This document shows positions 34,830 through 43,561 of a stretch of 43,561 nucleotides of DNA, one piece after another (the first letter of the stretch is position 1; the number at the start of each line of letters is the position of its first letter). A program made the translations under genes and the position numbers. A model generated the notes under the pieces. That model made no database searches. It was not told where the DNA came from and saw nothing but the letters and a program-made list of their open reading frames with translations. Source of the DNA: Caedibacter sp. 38-128 (lineage in GTDB: Bacteria; Pseudomonadota; Alphaproteobacteria; Caedimonadales; Caedimonadaceae); NCBI GenBank assembly GCA_001898705.1, contig MKUU01000052.1, forward strand, positions 1-43,561. Reading direction: 5' to 3'.

Positions 34830-37800
34830 ATGAGGTTGAACCTGCTATACTCTAAATCCCTAACCATCAGTGGGGTGAATTTTACGCCTCGAGAAATTGA
34901 TATTATTGCTTGTCTCCTCAGTGGTGCACCTTACAAAACAATCACTCATATTTTATCCATTAATGAAAAGACTATTGAAACACATAAATATAATATTATG
35001 CGGAAATTAGAGTGTACCTCTAAAGAAGATCTCCGAAATTTTGTTGAGAAATCTGATCAGTTTTTAATTATAGAGCAACACTATTTAAATTTATTACTTG
35101 AGGCAGATTTTAAAAAGTGTTTACAAGCGATCTCAGGGCTTAAAAACAAAAATTCTCATGCTTGCATGATTATTTACGCGCACAAACAAGAGAATAAAGC
35201 ATTATTTGTTGATCAATTTGAAAAATATTTAAATCTTGTAGGGATTAAAACATATAGGCAGGCTTTAGAGGAAGGTAAGCTTTTTACTCTTTATGATAAG
35301 GAAGATGACTCACAATTTATTGAACATATTTTTTATGTAACTTCTGAAAATTTGATATCTGGCTTGTGCGCAGGTGATAAGGAGGCAAATCAAGAAATTT
35401 CTCTTCTTACTAAGCAAGCTCTTGAGCGTCCAGGTTCTGTTGTCTTTTTGTTGCAAGAAAAAGAAATTCTCTCAGATATTCCTTATGAAATTCCAAATAT
35501 TAGCTATGTCGATTTTAAGGAGCCAAAAGCGTATTATCTTTCTCTCTTTGAACTTTTAAAAAAAATATTACCTCAAATTGATCTTGAGAAAACAATTTCT
35601 GAATTTAGAATACAATATGAAATAATTCATAATAATGCTGAAAGCTATTATTCTTATGTAAAGTTAGAAAAAAATAGTCCTTCACACAAAAAGAGATCAG
35701 AAAATAGGGTAAAAACTTTTCTTATAAGAAAGAAAAAGACTATCTTTTTAAGCGCAGTTGCTAGCTTGGGTGTTATTAGTGCTTTCTTATTAGCATTTAA
35801 TGGAGATGAGGTTAAAAAAGACAACAAGAATCAGAGAGAATCGACCATTCATTATAATTTATCTGTGCCAACAGATAATAGCCTTCTTATGCGACCTTAC
35901 TTTATGGCTCAAATAGAGGAGAGTTTAAAAGAAAATAGAAGCATCCAGACAGTTGCGCTTGTGGGGATAGGAGGTGCGGGAAAAACAACGCTTGCGCGCC
36001 AATATGCTCAGTCTCAAAAATCATCTGTTGTTTGGGAAATCAATGCTGAGACAAAAGAAAGTCTGAGAAATTCTTTTGAAAATTTAGCCTATGCTCTAGC
36101 GCGAACAGAAGAGCAAAAGAAAATTTTGAAAGAGATAGAAGAAATTAAAGATGCGCAAGAAAGAGGAGAGAAGGTTTTCTTGTTTGCAACAGAAATGTTG
36201 AGGGCATATTCTGGTTGGCTTTTGCTTTATGATAATATTGAAAAGTTTGCAGATATCCAAAAGTATTTTCCCTATAATCCAGATGTTTGGGGGCAAGGAA
36301 AAGTTATTGTTACTACACGAGATAATAATATTGTCAGTAACAATTATGTTGATAAATATCTTTATATAGATGAATTATCGCCTCAAGAAAAATTGGCTCT
36401 TTTTGTAAAAATTATGAGCAATGGTAATAAAAATATATCGACCTCAGTTGAAAAACAGCAAGCGGAGAAATTTTTAGCGGATCTCCCACCTTTTCCTTTA
36501 GATATCTCTGTTGCTGGTCATTACTTAAGGATGACAAATGTCAAATATGAGCAATACTTAGAATATCTGAAAGAAAATAATAATGCTTTCGCAGAGATCC
36601 AAGAAAATGTCTTGAAAGAAGCAAGTGATTATACAAAGTCTCGGTATAGTATTATCACTTTATCATTAAAACAATTGCTTGAAGCACACAAAGATTTTGC
36701 AGATCTTTTGTTAATCATAAGCCTTTTAGATTCTCAAAATATCCCAAAAGATTTATTAGATGCTTATAAAGGGAGTGTTATTGTCGACAACTTTATCTAT
36801 CATCTTAAAAAGTACTCACTTATCACTCATGAAATAGGTTCCACAAATTTAACTTCAAACTTTTCAATTCATCGAAGCACTCAAGAAATAAGCCTTACTT
36901 ACCTCACAAAAACATTAGGATTAAGAAAAGAGAGTCCATTACTTCAGGTAATTTCTTCACGTTTAGAGAGTTACCTTGATCAATTAATAGACAAAGAGGA
37001 TTTTTCAAAAAGGAAACTCTTAGTGCCTCATTATGAAAAATTCTTAAATTATAGTAACTTATTAAGTAGCGCTGTTAAGGGAGTAATAGAAGGTAAATTA
37101 GGATATCTTTATTACTCCTTAGGAGATTATAATAAAGCGAAAAGTAAGCTTGAGGAAGGGCTTAATAATTTAAGAACAACACCACTAGAAAATTCCTCTA
37201 CATTTGCCAAAATTTTAGTTTATTTAGCATATTCCTATTGGGATTTAGGGCATTATGTAAAAGCTAAAACTGTAACCGAACAAGCGTTACAAAAATTTAA
37301 AATATATGCTCCCGATAATAAAGCTGAAATTGCTCGAGCTTTAGGGCTTCAAGGTATTCTTTGCGCTGAATTAGATGATTACGAAAAGGCCAGAAAATTA
37401 CTCGAAGAAAGTTTGGCAATATATAAAAAATATGTTCCAGATAAATATGCTGGGATTGCTGATGTTCTCATATATTTAGGGGTTGCGAATAGATACTTGG
37501 GAGATTACAAGAAGGCTAAAATTTTGTTCGAGCAAGGTTTAAAGCTTTATACTAAGTATTTACCCCAAAATTATGTAGCAATAGGGTGGGCTTTTGCAAA
37601 CTTGGGAAATGTTGAAAGTGATTTGGGTTTTTATGAGAAGGCAGAATTTAACTTTGAAAAAGGCCTTAGAATATATCAAAATTACCTTTCCGGTCATCAG
37701 GTGGAAATCGCACGATTTTTAGCGCGCTTAGGAAAACTTTATAATGAGTTAGGCTATTACGAGAAAGCAGAAAATTATTTCAAGGAAAGTTTAACAATTT

Positions 37801-38408
37801 ATAAAAAATATCTTCCTCAGAATCATGTTGCTGTGGCTTGGGCTTTAGCCTACCTAAGCATGGTTAATAGGGGGCTTGGTCATCTTAAACAAGCAAAATC
37901 TTTGATTGAGGAAAGTCTTTTAATTTACAAGCAGCACTTAGCCGATGATTGTATTGAGGTAGCACGTGCTTTAACATTTTATGCAAATATTTATAGAGAT
38001 TTAGGAGATTATAATAATGCAAAAAGCTTACTGCAGAAAAGCTTTTCAAGTTATGAAAAAGTTTATGGTATAGAACATATTAATACTGCCCGTATTTTAA
38101 GAGATTTAGGAGCAGTTTATTGTGCTCAAGGAGAGACAAAAATAGCTGAGGATCTTCTTAAAAAAGCCTTAAAAATATTTAAACAAGAGAAGCATCCTGA
38201 AAGTTATCTATCTTTAGAATATTTAGCCGAATTATATCTGCAAAAATCACTACAATCCTTGAATAAAAAAGATGTACCTCAATCTCAAGAATATAAAACC
38301 CAAGCTATAAAATACTTAAGGCAGGCTCTAGTAATAGTAAAAACCCACTTTCCGGAGGATTCTCTTCATATAGTTAAGATTCAAAAAAAGCTTAAGCTTT
38401 TAGTATAA
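34830..38408 (+). CDS. STAND protein B: LuxR HTH, TIR-like, TM, NB-ARC, TPR
   Basis: This second paralog has 1192 residues from ATG 34830. It has a LuxR-type HTH (FTPREIDIIACLLSG, NEKTIETHKYNIMRKLE), a putative TIR/Rossmann-like region at 109-250 (ending YVDFKEPKAYYLSLFELLKK) and one hydrophobic helix at 304-323. The NB-ARC has GIGGAGKTT (379-387, Lys385), WLLLYDNI and KVIVTTRD. About ten TPRs follow. Its HTH and linker are the most diverged of the three. It lacks the upstream cassette and has no secreted partner. An extended -10, TGC-TATACT (34843-34851), lies inside the apparent coding start. GTG 34875, placed relative to this box as GTG 31091 is to its own, may therefore be the true start (1177 residues). 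It follows gene A by 109 bp. Confidence 0.83.
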   Translation: MRLNLLYSKSLTISGVNFTPREIDIIACLLSGAPYKTITHILSINEKTIETHKYNIMRKLECTSKEDLRNFVEKSDQFLIIEQHYLNLLLEADFKKCLQAISGLKNKNSHACMIIYAHKQENKALFVDQFEKYLNLVGIKTYRQALEEGKLFTLYDKEDDSQFIEHIFYVTSENLISGLCAGDKEANQEISLLTKQALERPGSVVFLLQEKEILSDIPYEIPNISYVDFKEPKAYYLSLFELLKKILPQIDLEKTISEFRIQYEIIHNNAESYYSYVKLEKNSPSHKKRSENRVKTFLIRKKKTIFLSAVASLGVISAFLLAFNGDEVKKDNKNQRESTIHYNLSVPTDNSLLMRPYFMAQIEESLKENRSIQTVALVGIGGAGKTTLARQYAQSQKSSVVWEINAETKESLRNSFENLAYALARTEEQKKILKEIEEIKDAQERGEKVFLFATEMLRAYSGWLLLYDNIEKFADIQKYFPYNPDVWGQGKVIVTTRDNNIVSNNYVDKYLYIDELSPQEKLALFVKIMSNGNKNISTSVEKQQAEKFLADLPPFPLDISVAGHYLRMTNVKYEQYLEYLKENNNAFAEIQENVLKEASDYTKSRYSIITLSLKQLLEAHKDFADLLLIISLLDSQNIPKDLLDAYKGSVIVDNFIYHLKKYSLITHEIGSTNLTSNFSIHRSTQEISLTYLTKTLGLRKESPLLQVISSRLESYLDQLIDKEDFSKRKLLVPHYEKFLNYSNLLSSAVKGVIEGKLGYLYYSLGDYNKAKSKLEEGLNNLRTTPLENSSTFAKILVYLAYSYWDLGHYVKAKTVTEQALQKFKIYAPDNKAEIARALGLQGILCAELDDYEKARKLLEESLAIYKKYVPDKYAGIADVLIYLGVANRYLGDYKKAKILFEQGLKLYTKYLPQNYVAIGWAFANLGNVESDLGFYEKAEFNFEKGLRIYQNYLSGHQVEIARFLARLGKLYNELGYYEKAENYFKESLTIYKKYLPQNHVAVAWALAYLSMVNRGLGHLKQAKSLIEESLLIYKQHLADDCIEVARALTFYANIYRDLGDYNNAKSLLQKSFSSYEKVYGIEHINTARILRDLGAVYCAQGETKIAEDLLKKALKIFKQEKHPESYLSLEYLAELYLQKSLQSLNKKDVPQSQEYKTQAIKYLRQALVIVKTHFPEDSLHIVKIQKKLKLLV

Positions 38409-38509
38409 AAGATGATCTTCAAAACGAGGTTGTAAACTTTTAATTTGTAACAAGATTTATCCCTTGATTTTATGCTTTATAAAGTAATCAATCAAGTTTG
38501 TTTTGTTTA

Positions 38510-38549
38510 AAAAAGAAAAGGAAAAGTGTTGGCTCTTCCTTCTCTTTTT
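38510..38549 (-). terminator. Terminator of the secreted cysteine-enzyme gene
   Basis: Read on the minus strand, a 17-bp stem (AAAAAGAGAAGGAAGAG with CTTTTCCTTTTCTTTTT, including G-U pairs) with a 6-base loop ends in a U-run, 34 bases after the stop at 38584. On the plus strand the same stem has two A-C mismatches, so it is better suited to minus-strand transcripts. The rest of 38409-38583 is featureless. Confidence 0.7.
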
Positions 38550-38583
38550 AGTTCGTGCTTCTTAGATTATCCTTGGTAAGGGG

Positions 38584-39333
38584 TTATTCCTTAAAAGCTT
38601 TTTTCTTATTCACTTTGAACTCAGGCGTTAGGGTGATTCCTGGTGTCAAGGTGATGCTTTTTTTACTGGTAAAGTCCTTTGGAATATAATTACCAGCAAT
38701 CCCTTTATCCATGACACCCATATCCATAAGCATTTTAGATGTTAGCTCGCTACAAAAAGCAGTTTTTAAGCACTTCGATCTAGACTCTGTATTTACTTTA
38801 AAGAGAGCTTTAAGCAATCTAAGAGGATTCTTTGTATAGGATTTATGATTATAATCTTCTACAAATCCTGTAACAAGTCTTGTATCTGTTCGATCTCGAT
38901 CTTCAAATACAAGGAGTCTGTAGCTTATCTTCCCATCGTATTCAGTCACGACTTTATCCCAAGCTGTTGTACGTACATGAGGGTATTTTCCTTGAAGAAC
39001 CTCGCTTGCAGACCCTGTTGATTCAAAGCAGTACCACTTATTCTCATCATTCGCATCAGCCAAGATAATTCCTACGTGTGAAATCTTACTACGTGTTACT
39101 ACTTTAATGAGAGAACTAATGGGATCTGTTCCTGAAAATAAAGCTACCCCCACGATGTTGTATTGTTGATCTTTTTGTGTTTCTTGATGAAGAACTGTAT
39201 ATGGGGTTTTCTTTACAAGATCGTCATCAAAGGTATCTGATGCTTTCAAGGATGAAGAACCCAGCATTAAGAAAGCAAGTGATGTTAAAGCGATCTTTTG
39301 CCTTTTAATCTTGTTTGTATTTTGGGCAATCAT
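38584..39333 (-). CDS. Secreted permuted papain/NlpC-P60-like enzyme
   Basis: The start is set at the third in-frame ATG (39333) by the GGAG spacing, giving 249 residues. The signal peptide is nearly identical to that of the gene at 29876-30802, but Ser replaces Cys after LMLG; cleavage is probably near LKAS (29-32). The mature domain resembles circularly permuted NlpC/P60 (YiiX/LRAT-like) enzymes. VGVALFSGT opens the core, His86 is in KISHVGIIL, Glu104 is in FESTG, and the nucleophile candidate Cys194 is in AFCSELTSKML, so His precedes Cys. Known members hydrolyse amide or ester bonds or transfer acyl groups; the substrate here is unknown. It is divergent from NB-ARC gene C over cassette copy 2. 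An exported enzyme acting on envelope or host lipids/peptides is inferred. Confidence 0.75.
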   Translation of the reverse strand: MIAQNTNKIKRQKIALTSLAFLMLGSSSLKASDTFDDDLVKKTPYTVLHQETQKDQQYNIVGVALFSGTDPISSLIKVVTRSKISHVGIILADANDENKWYCFESTGSASEVLQGKYPHVRTTAWDKVVTEYDGKISYRLLVFEDRDRTDTRLVTGFVEDYNHKSYTKNPLRLLKALFKVNTESRSKCLKTAFCSELTSKMLMDMGVMDKGIAGNYIPKDFTSKKSITLTPGITLTPEFKVNKKKAFKE

Positions 39334-39621
39334 TATAATCTCCATTGTCATAGGTGTTTATTGACAAACCTGAGAGAGGTAGCCGCCTCTTTCAGGTCTT
39401 AATAAGAAGACCACCGTGGCCTTCTTACTTTGTCCTGCTCAAAACTTTTGGTTTCTTGCAGTAACACTTTGATCATGTGAGATAATTTGACGGAATCCCA
39501 TCCAGGAAATAACCGTAAGGAAATGACTACGGGAAAATCCCGTAGATGTGAGTTAACCTGGAAAAATAAAGAATATCTTATGGGGGCATTTGTGCTATAG
39601 TTTATTGCAGAAGATAAATAC
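39334..39621. repeat. Divergent promoter cassette, copy 2
   Basis: This is the same length as copy 1 at 30803-31090. Every landmark is displaced by exactly 8531 bases: signal-peptide ATG, stem 1 at 39368-39397, stem 2 at 39401-39429, palindrome at 39527-39545, extended -10 TGC-TATAGT at 39593-39601, and GTG 39622. Differences are base substitutions, including a paired change in stem 2 that preserves pairing (39411 and 39419). Confidence 0.8.
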
Positions 39622-42600
39622 GTGGCATCTATGCAGAGAACTGACTTTGATGATTCTTCTTTTCTAAATGATCCCCTGTCTTTTCAACTGATTGAAGGCA
39701 TTAAATTCACGCATCGAGAGGTTGATATTATTACGTGTCTTCTGCAGGGTCGGACTCAAAAGACAATAGCGAATTTTTTATCTATTGCGCCTCGTACTGT
39801 CGAAACGCATCTACGTAATATTATGCTAAAGCTCGAGTGCAACTCTCGAGAAGGGATTATTGATTTTATAGAAAGTGCTGGAAAAACTTCTGCTTTTAGG
39901 AGTCGTTATCAAGCTCTCCTCATGCAAGCAGAGTTTAAAAAGCAACTTCAAGCTATCGCCCAACATATTAAAGGAAAAAATTATACCTGTTGTCTTCTTT
40001 ATGAAAAACATAAAAAGGATAAGCTTGCTCTTATTGAAGCTCCTCTTAAGAAGGTTGGAATTAAAGTAATTATAGAGGAAGTAAAAGACGCATCGATTGC
40101 TGTTTCCTCTTCTTTAAAGGAAAAAATTTTAGAGAGGCAGGCCACTCTTTACATTATCTCTAAAGATTCCCTCGCTTCTTTTATCGATTCATCCAAAGAA
40201 AACGTAAACACTAAGGAGCTTGATGAACTTTTTATTCTATTATGGGAGCAGGAAAGTTCTTTAGCAGAGCTACGGATACCCAAAGGGGTCAACTATATAA
40301 GTTTTGATAAGAATTATTATCTTTCGTTCTTTGAAATCTTGAAGTTTATTTGTTTTGATACTTCTATTGAGAGCGTAGTTTCTACCTTTAAACACAAGTA
40401 TGAACTTTTGCAGATTGATTCGAGTCAAGTAAAGTCTCAAAAGAAAATAGAGAGAAATGAGCTTGAAGGTCTGTCGTTAGATCCTGAAAACAAAACCGTT
40501 TTATCTGGTCTCAAGCGATGTTTTTTATCAGTAAGTGTAAAAGGATTTTTTACCAGTGCTTTGATAATCATTGCGTTGGTATCTAGTACGATAGTTTTTA
40601 GAAGAGCACAAGGAGATGTGGTTGAACAGGATAAAGCTAAAGTACAAGTAATTCATTCTGATTTAGTGGTTCCAAAAGAATCAGCATTTCTTCAACGTCC
40701 ATTACTTATTGGTGAGATAGACACGGCCTTAAGTGACCAAAAAGGGATCCAAACAGTTGCGCTTGTGGGGATAGGAGGTGCGGGGAAAACAACGCTTGCT
40801 CGTCAATATGCTCGTTTACAAAAAGCGTCTGTTATTTGGGAAATTAATGCAGAGACAAAAGAGAGTCTGAGGAACTCGTTTGAGAGTTTAGCATATGCAT
40901 TAGCAAAAACAGAAAATGAGAAAAAGCTCTTGGGAGAGCTGCGAGAGATTAAAGATGCGAAAGCGAAAGAGGAGAAGCTTCTTCAATTTGTTATGGAAAG
41001 GTTAAGAGCTCAATCTAGCTGGCTTTTGATTTATGATAATGTCGAGAAGTTTGCAGATATTCAAAAGTATTTTCCTTATTATTTAGACGCTTGGGGGCAA
41101 GGAAAAGTTATTGTTACAACTCGTGATAGCAATATCATAAATAATAATCATATCAATGATACTATTTATATAGGCGAATTGTCTCCCCAAGAAAAATTGG
41201 CACTTTTTATAAAATCTATGAATAATAGAGACAAGAATGACTTTACTCTTGCTCAGCAACAGCAAGCAGAAAAGTTTTTAGCTGATATGCCTCCTTTTCC
41301 TTTAGATATCTCTGTTGCTGCTCATTACTTGCGGATGACAAATGTAACATATGAACAATATCTGGAGTATGTAAAAGAAAATAATAAAGATTTCACTGAG
41401 ATCCAAGAAAGTGTTTTGAAAGAAGCGAGTGATTATACAAAGTCCCGCTATAATATTATCACTTTATCATTGAAACAAATAATTCAAGTGCACAAAGATT
41501 TCTCTGGTCTTTTACTCTTCATAAGTCTTTTAGATTCTCAAAATATCCCAAGAGATTTATTAAATTCATATAGAACTAGTATTATTGTCGATAATTTCAT
41601 TTATCATCTTAAAAAGTACTCACTTATAACCCATGAAATAGCTTCCTCACACTCGACTTCAAGCTTTTCGATTCACCGAAGTACCCAAGCAATAAGCCTT
41701 TCTTACCTCATAAAAACATTACAATTAAAGAAAGAGAGTCCGTTACTACAAGAAATTTCTCATGCTCTAGAAATCTATATTGATAAGCTCATAGATAAAG
41801 AAGATTTCATAAGGATGGGACGTTTAGTCAGTCATGGGCTTAGATTCTTGAGTCATGACAGTTTATTAAATGATTCTGTTAAGGATTCGATAAGCAGCAA
41901 TCTGGGGAGATTTTATTATCATATTGGTAATTATGTTAAATCTAAAGAAACTCTTGCTCCTATACTTATAAATGCAGAGAGAAATTATTCGGAAAACTAT
42001 GAAACGATCGCTAAAGTTTCATATTATTTAGCCGACGTTTATAGAGAATTAGGTGACCATGAGAAGGCAAAAGATTTATTTAAGAAAAGCTTCTTAGTTT
42101 ATAAAAAGTACTTCCCCGAAAATCACATAAAGGCAACCCGAGTTATGGCAGGTTTGGGGAACGTATACAGAGAACAAGATCATTATAAAGAAGCACAAAA
42201 TTTATATGAACAATGCCTTACAATATATGAAAAATATTTTCCAAAAAACTATACAGAAATAACTGAAATATTAGTCTACCTTGCAATCATTCATACAAAA
42301 AAAGGGGATTATATAAAGGCTAAGAATCTGCTTGAACGCAGCCTACAAATTTATAAGCAGCAATTTCCTACTGATCATCTTGAAACTGCTTGGGCTCTAT
42401 ATCATTTTGCTGATGTTCATGCAGGGTTAGGTCAATATCAAGAAGCAAAAAATCTATATGAACAAAGCCTCTTAATTCACAAAAAAAGTCTTCCTGAAGT
42501 TCATCGAAGAGTCGCGGGGGTTTTAGCTAAGCTCGGCAATATATATACTGATTTAGGTGATTATAAAAATGCTAGGGATCTGCTTGAACAAAGCTTTACA

Positions 42601-43092
42601 ATTTATAAAAAAATATTCTCTGAAGACCACTTTCGAGTTATTCGAAACTTAAAATATTTGGGACGTGCTTATAGAGGGCTAGGAGATTATAAGACTGCAA
42701 AGTATTATTTTGAAAGGTGTCTCTCATTTTATAAAAATCAAAATGGTGACAATCATTTAAATATCGCTTGGATTTTAATAGAACTAGGGAAAATTTATCT
42801 GCTGGAAAGCCAGTTGGAAAATGCTGAGAATATCTTTAGACAGGCGCTAAGCATCATGAAGAAAAACAAACATCCTGGGGTTTATAAATGTTTTGAGAGC
42901 TTATCAGAAGTATATTTGAAAAAAGCCAAGCATGCTAAAGATTTCCAAAATTCTCAAGCTTTTAACAAACAAGCGATTGAATATCTAAGGCATGCTTTAG
43001 AGATTGTAGAAATATCCTTTCCAAAAGATTCTCCCTTTAAAATAAGGATTCAAGAAAAGCTACAGGCTTTTGAAAAAAAATATAAATTTTGA
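39622..43092 (+). CDS. STAND protein C: LuxR HTH, TIR-like, TM, NB-ARC, TPR
   Basis: This third paralog has 1156 residues from GTG 39622 (alternative ATG 39631). The LuxR-type HTH (FTHREVDIITCLLQGRTQK, NFLSIAPRTVETHLRNIM) and the next ~60 residues are nearly those of gene A. A putative TIR-like region at 118-240 and a hydrophobic helix at about 309-327 follow. The NB-ARC has GIGGAGKTT (383-391, Lys389), WLLIYDNV and KVIVTTRD. From about PPFPLDIS onward it resembles gene B more (TNVTYEQYLEYVKENN, HLKKYSLITHEIA). About nine TPRs end the protein. The switch in similarity suggests a recombinant between A-like and B-like genes. It is expressed from cassette copy 2, divergent from the secreted cysteine-enzyme gene. 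Confidence 0.85.
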   Translation: MASMQRTDFDDSSFLNDPLSFQLIEGIKFTHREVDIITCLLQGRTQKTIANFLSIAPRTVETHLRNIMLKLECNSREGIIDFIESAGKTSAFRSRYQALLMQAEFKKQLQAIAQHIKGKNYTCCLLYEKHKKDKLALIEAPLKKVGIKVIIEEVKDASIAVSSSLKEKILERQATLYIISKDSLASFIDSSKENVNTKELDELFILLWEQESSLAELRIPKGVNYISFDKNYYLSFFEILKFICFDTSIESVVSTFKHKYELLQIDSSQVKSQKKIERNELEGLSLDPENKTVLSGLKRCFLSVSVKGFFTSALIIIALVSSTIVFRRAQGDVVEQDKAKVQVIHSDLVVPKESAFLQRPLLIGEIDTALSDQKGIQTVALVGIGGAGKTTLARQYARLQKASVIWEINAETKESLRNSFESLAYALAKTENEKKLLGELREIKDAKAKEEKLLQFVMERLRAQSSWLLIYDNVEKFADIQKYFPYYLDAWGQGKVIVTTRDSNIINNNHINDTIYIGELSPQEKLALFIKSMNNRDKNDFTLAQQQQAEKFLADMPPFPLDISVAAHYLRMTNVTYEQYLEYVKENNKDFTEIQESVLKEASDYTKSRYNIITLSLKQIIQVHKDFSGLLLFISLLDSQNIPRDLLNSYRTSIIVDNFIYHLKKYSLITHEIASSHSTSSFSIHRSTQAISLSYLIKTLQLKKESPLLQEISHALEIYIDKLIDKEDFIRMGRLVSHGLRFLSHDSLLNDSVKDSISSNLGRFYYHIGNYVKSKETLAPILINAERNYSENYETIAKVSYYLADVYRELGDHEKAKDLFKKSFLVYKKYFPENHIKATRVMAGLGNVYREQDHYKEAQNLYEQCLTIYEKYFPKNYTEITEILVYLAIIHTKKGDYIKAKNLLERSLQIYKQQFPTDHLETAWALYHFADVHAGLGQYQEAKNLYEQSLLIHKKSLPEVHRRVAGVLAKLGNIYTDLGDYKNARDLLEQSFTIYKKIFSEDHFRVIRNLKYLGRAYRGLGDYKTAKYYFERCLSFYKNQNGDNHLNIAWILIELGKIYLLESQLENAENIFRQALSIMKKNKHPGVYKCFESLSEVYLKKAKHAKDFQNSQAFNKQAIEYLRHALEIVEISFPKDSPFKIRIQEKLQAFEKKYKF

Positions 43093-43561
43093 GAGTTTCG
43101 GGCATAAAACTAGCTTTAAAAAGTTGGAAGAAATCCAATCCAGAAGGAATTTTCTTATCCTTTTTTATCGGTAAAAGAACTAAATAGGGAAGAATTCTCT
43201 TGAATTTTGTATCGTGATATGATAGCCTGATAATAGATGATCAGAAGTGATTTTCTTCTCTTATGAAACCTTAAAACCGTTTTATAATTCTTTCATAAAA
43301 TCTTTCACGGTCGTCTCAATAAAAATAATAAAGCAGGGACTGAAAAACCTAAATTATTAGAAAAGATAACCTTTTTAACGCTCTACTTCAGCGAATGCCC
43401 TCTCTTTGCCTGGTGAAAAGGTCAAGTTACGCAGAAGAAATAAGAGATTTGGCAGGAAAAGGCAACGATGGGAGAGTGTTGGGAGTATTTTGTCCCATGT
43501 GGATAGAAAGGCGTGCAAAGGGGGGGAAGGTTTTGTATGGTTTGAGCGGGGCCTTGGGATT
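43093..43561. other. End of window: non-coding, GC-richer tail
   Basis: After gene C no ORF or RNA gene is supported. A small hairpin (TTGGA/TCCAA) lies near 43121-43135. From about 43380 the composition changes: the last ~180 bases are clearly richer in G and C, with a run of seven G at 43520-43526. A minus-strand frame is open from the window edge for about 44 codons but has no features of a real gene. Confidence 0.4.

Overview
The window looks like a chromosomal segment of an AT-rich alphaproteobacterium with an intracellular, host-associated lifestyle (Holosporales/Rickettsiales-like is my best guess). I infer this from alphaproteobacterial gene sets (AddAB, EtfBA, AccBC, Nfu-type NifU, BolA-monothiol glutaredoxin), a partial type VI secretion locus, several Sec-exported proteins of unknown function, and three giant eukaryotic-like NB-ARC/TPR proteins. 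The genus cannot be read from the sequence alone.

Layout. 1-5.4 kb: two divergent murJ (lipid II flippase) paralogs flank a convergently transcribed secreted protein; the second murJ overlaps trpS. The first murJ appears to carry a one-base shift at its 5' end. 5.5-12.4 kb: acpS, tsaE, addB and addA, tightly packed or overlapping; AddA has lost a nuclease-site aspartate. 12.5-14.4 kb: accB-accC, meeting ispA tail to tail with overlapping stop codons. 14.4-20.3 kb: a minus-strand run (nifU-like, Bax-like glucosaminidase, tyrS, etfB-etfA, xseB, ispA) with good sigma70-type promoters before nifU, tyrS and etfB. 20.3-22.0 kb: a structured, very AT-rich control region and a secreted Lys/Ser-rich protein. 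22.0-27.1 kb: uvrB behind a compact T6SS group, a fused tssB-tssC, hcp and tssE. 27.5-29.6 kb: bolA-grxD, a LysR regulator and tRNA-Val(TAC).

29.8-43.1 kb is the accessory region and the most interesting part. It holds three paralogous proteins of about 1,150-1,210 residues with the order LuxR-type helix-turn-helix, a Rossmann/TIR-like domain (my inference), one hydrophobic helix, NB-ARC ATPase, and a long array of 42-residue TPRs. Two of them are each paired, head to head, with a small secreted protein. The two intervening control regions are the same length and nearly identical (288 bp, no indels, substitutions only). The secreted partners share an almost identical signal peptide but have unrelated mature parts: one helical/coiled-coil, the other a circularly permuted papain/NlpC-P60-like enzyme. 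This looks like a duplicated module: a membrane-tethered STAND regulator, a shared bidirectional promoter cassette, and a swappable exported payload. The third paralog lies between them without cassette or partner, and the last paralog looks mosaic between the other two.

How they may work together (inference): each STAND protein would sense a ligand through its TPRs, switch through NB-ARC, and act on the shared control region, so that exported payload and regulator are expressed together. Alternatively the STAND proteins are defence (NLR-like) or host-directed proteins and the HTH is autoregulatory. The final ~470 bases contain no gene I can support.
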